Of a stretch of DNA of 6,215 bases, positions 5,900 to 6,215 are shown one piece after another. The position numbers were made by a program, and so were the translations under genes. Positions within the stretch are counted from its first letter, which is position 1, and each line of letters opens with the position of its first letter. This DNA comes from Pseudomonadota bacterium (GTDB lineage Bacteria > Pseudomonadota > Gammaproteobacteria > Steroidobacterales > Steroidobacteraceae): positions 1-6,215 of the forward strand of contig JAJXWE010000110.1 in the NCBI GenBank assembly GCA_021781775.1, read 5' to 3'. Below the pieces are notes generated by a model. The model searched no databases. It worked only from the letters and a program-made list of their open reading frames with translations, and was not told where the DNA came from.

Positions 5900-6011
5900 C
5901 GCGCTCGACTGCAACCGCAGCACGCTTCAACCGTCACGACACAGCGGCCGATCGGGGTCCCGCAACGGCGTCCGCAGGATGGCCGCGCGTCCCGTCGCGC
6001 AGTGCTGCAGG

Positions 6012-6050
6012 GTCTGCGCTGCGCAGACGAGCGCCGGGGTCGCGGCGCTC
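6012..6050. terminator. Two tandem GC-rich hairpins, possible terminator for convergent genes
   Basis: GTCTGCGC (6012-6019) and GCGCAGAC (6021-6028) are perfect complements around one T. Directly after, GAGCGCC (6029-6035) pairs with GGCGCTC (6044-6050) around an 8-base loop. Neither is followed by a T-run on either strand, so these are not classical intrinsic terminators. Position between convergent genes is the main argument. Confidence 0.35.
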
Positions 6051-6073
6051 TAGGATATGGATCGGTCCGGGCG

Positions 6074-6092
6074 TGACGGCGGCGGGCCGTCA
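6074..6092 (-). terminator. Hairpin overlapping the stop codon of the right-edge gene
   Basis: TGACGGC (6074-6080) and GCCGTCA (6086-6092) form a 7-bp perfect stem with a 5-base loop. The stop codon (complement of 6090-6092) is inside the stem. No T-run follows, so it may serve 3'-end stability rather than termination, or be incidental in such GC-rich DNA. Confidence 0.25.
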
Positions 6093-6215
6093 TGCACCCG
6101 CGCTGCGGACTTCCTCGAGCCAGCGGCGGGTGAGTTCATCGAGCAGTTGCCCGCGCACCTGCGCGCGCTGCGGACCGGTGCGCTCGGCCGCCGTTGCGAG
6201 CTGATGATGCCGGCT
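6090..6215 (-). CDS. C-terminal 41 codons of an unidentified protein (runs off right edge)
   Basis: The minus strand from the right edge is open for 41 codons to a TGA at 6092-6090. The readable tail includes SRHHQLATAAERTGPQ and then RGQLLDELTRRWLEEVRSAGA. It is hydrophilic, has regularly spaced Leu/Glu/Arg typical of a terminal alpha-helix, and shows GC-rich third codon positions of roughly three quarters. It has no membrane segment or cysteine. I do not recognise the family, and too little is present to assign a function. The overlapping plus-strand frame (5800-6204) starts inside the IS and is Arg/Ala/Ser-rich, so it is less likely. The gene is convergent to relA. Confidence 0.5.
   Translation of the reverse strand, partial: SRHHQLATAAERTGPQRAQVRGQLLDELTRRWLEEVRSAGA

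Larger units (their letters stand above)
5896..6089. other. Intergenic DNA between the IS and the right-edge gene
   Basis: This is the former relA downstream region, now separated from relA by the IS. No credible gene is seen. It holds two neighbouring GC-rich hairpins (6012-6028 and 6029-6050) and part of a third (6074-6092). Because relA and the right-edge gene converge, terminators are expected here. Confidence 0.6.

Noticed and set aside
5800..6204. Plus-strand frame of 134 codons spanning the IS right end and the flank
   Set aside because: It begins inside the IS, crosses the insertion boundary, is Arg/Ala/Ser-rich, and overlaps a more coding-like minus-strand frame.
1..6215. A new defence, retron, CRISPR or RNA-based system
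   Set aside because: The window is filled by ruv genes, relA and one IS. I found no spaced direct repeats, tRNA or rRNA signatures, reverse transcriptase or toxin-antitoxin pair.

Overview
The window is high-GC, gene-dense bacterial chromosome, most likely from a gammaproteobacterium. The run yebC-like - ruvC - ruvA - ruvB is the usual gammaproteobacterial order. The RelA is the monofunctional type with a degenerate hydrolase domain, typical of Beta- and Gammaproteobacteria. I cannot name a genus from the sequence.

Left part (1-2112, minus strand): a compact operon reading right to left. It contains a YebC-family protein that lacks the usual N-terminal domain, then ruvC, ruvA and the first 141 codons of ruvB, which runs off the left edge. 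ruvC and ruvA share an ATGA overlap, and ruvA and ruvB are 5 bases apart. The Ruv proteins process Holliday junctions: RuvA binds the junction, RuvB drives branch migration, and RuvC resolves it. An AT-rich LexA-like box overlaps the predicted -10 and the start codon of the first gene, which fits SOS control.

Middle (2113-4350): a 114-base divergent intergenic region separates the ruv operon from a complete plus-strand relA (707 aa). RelA is the ribosome-associated (p)ppGpp synthetase of the stringent response.

Right part (4351-5895): a 1545-bp IS1380-family insertion sequence with perfect 16-bp terminal inverted repeats and a 4-bp target duplication, CTAG. The left copy of CTAG contains the relA stop codon TAG, so the element sits exactly at the end of relA without changing the protein. 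Its transposase gene is broken by two frame-changing lesions, probably small deletions. The catalytic D, D and E residues remain readable in the central segment. Subterminal inverted repeats lie near both ends, and the left one would fold over the transposase ribosome binding site.

Right edge (5896-6215): about 190 bases of non-coding DNA with several GC-rich hairpins, then the C-terminal 41 codons of an unidentified minus-strand gene, convergent to relA. No RNA gene, CRISPR array or new defence-type system is visible. The most notable points are the IS at the relA stop codon, the truncated YebC leading the ruv operon, and the LexA-like box at its start codon.
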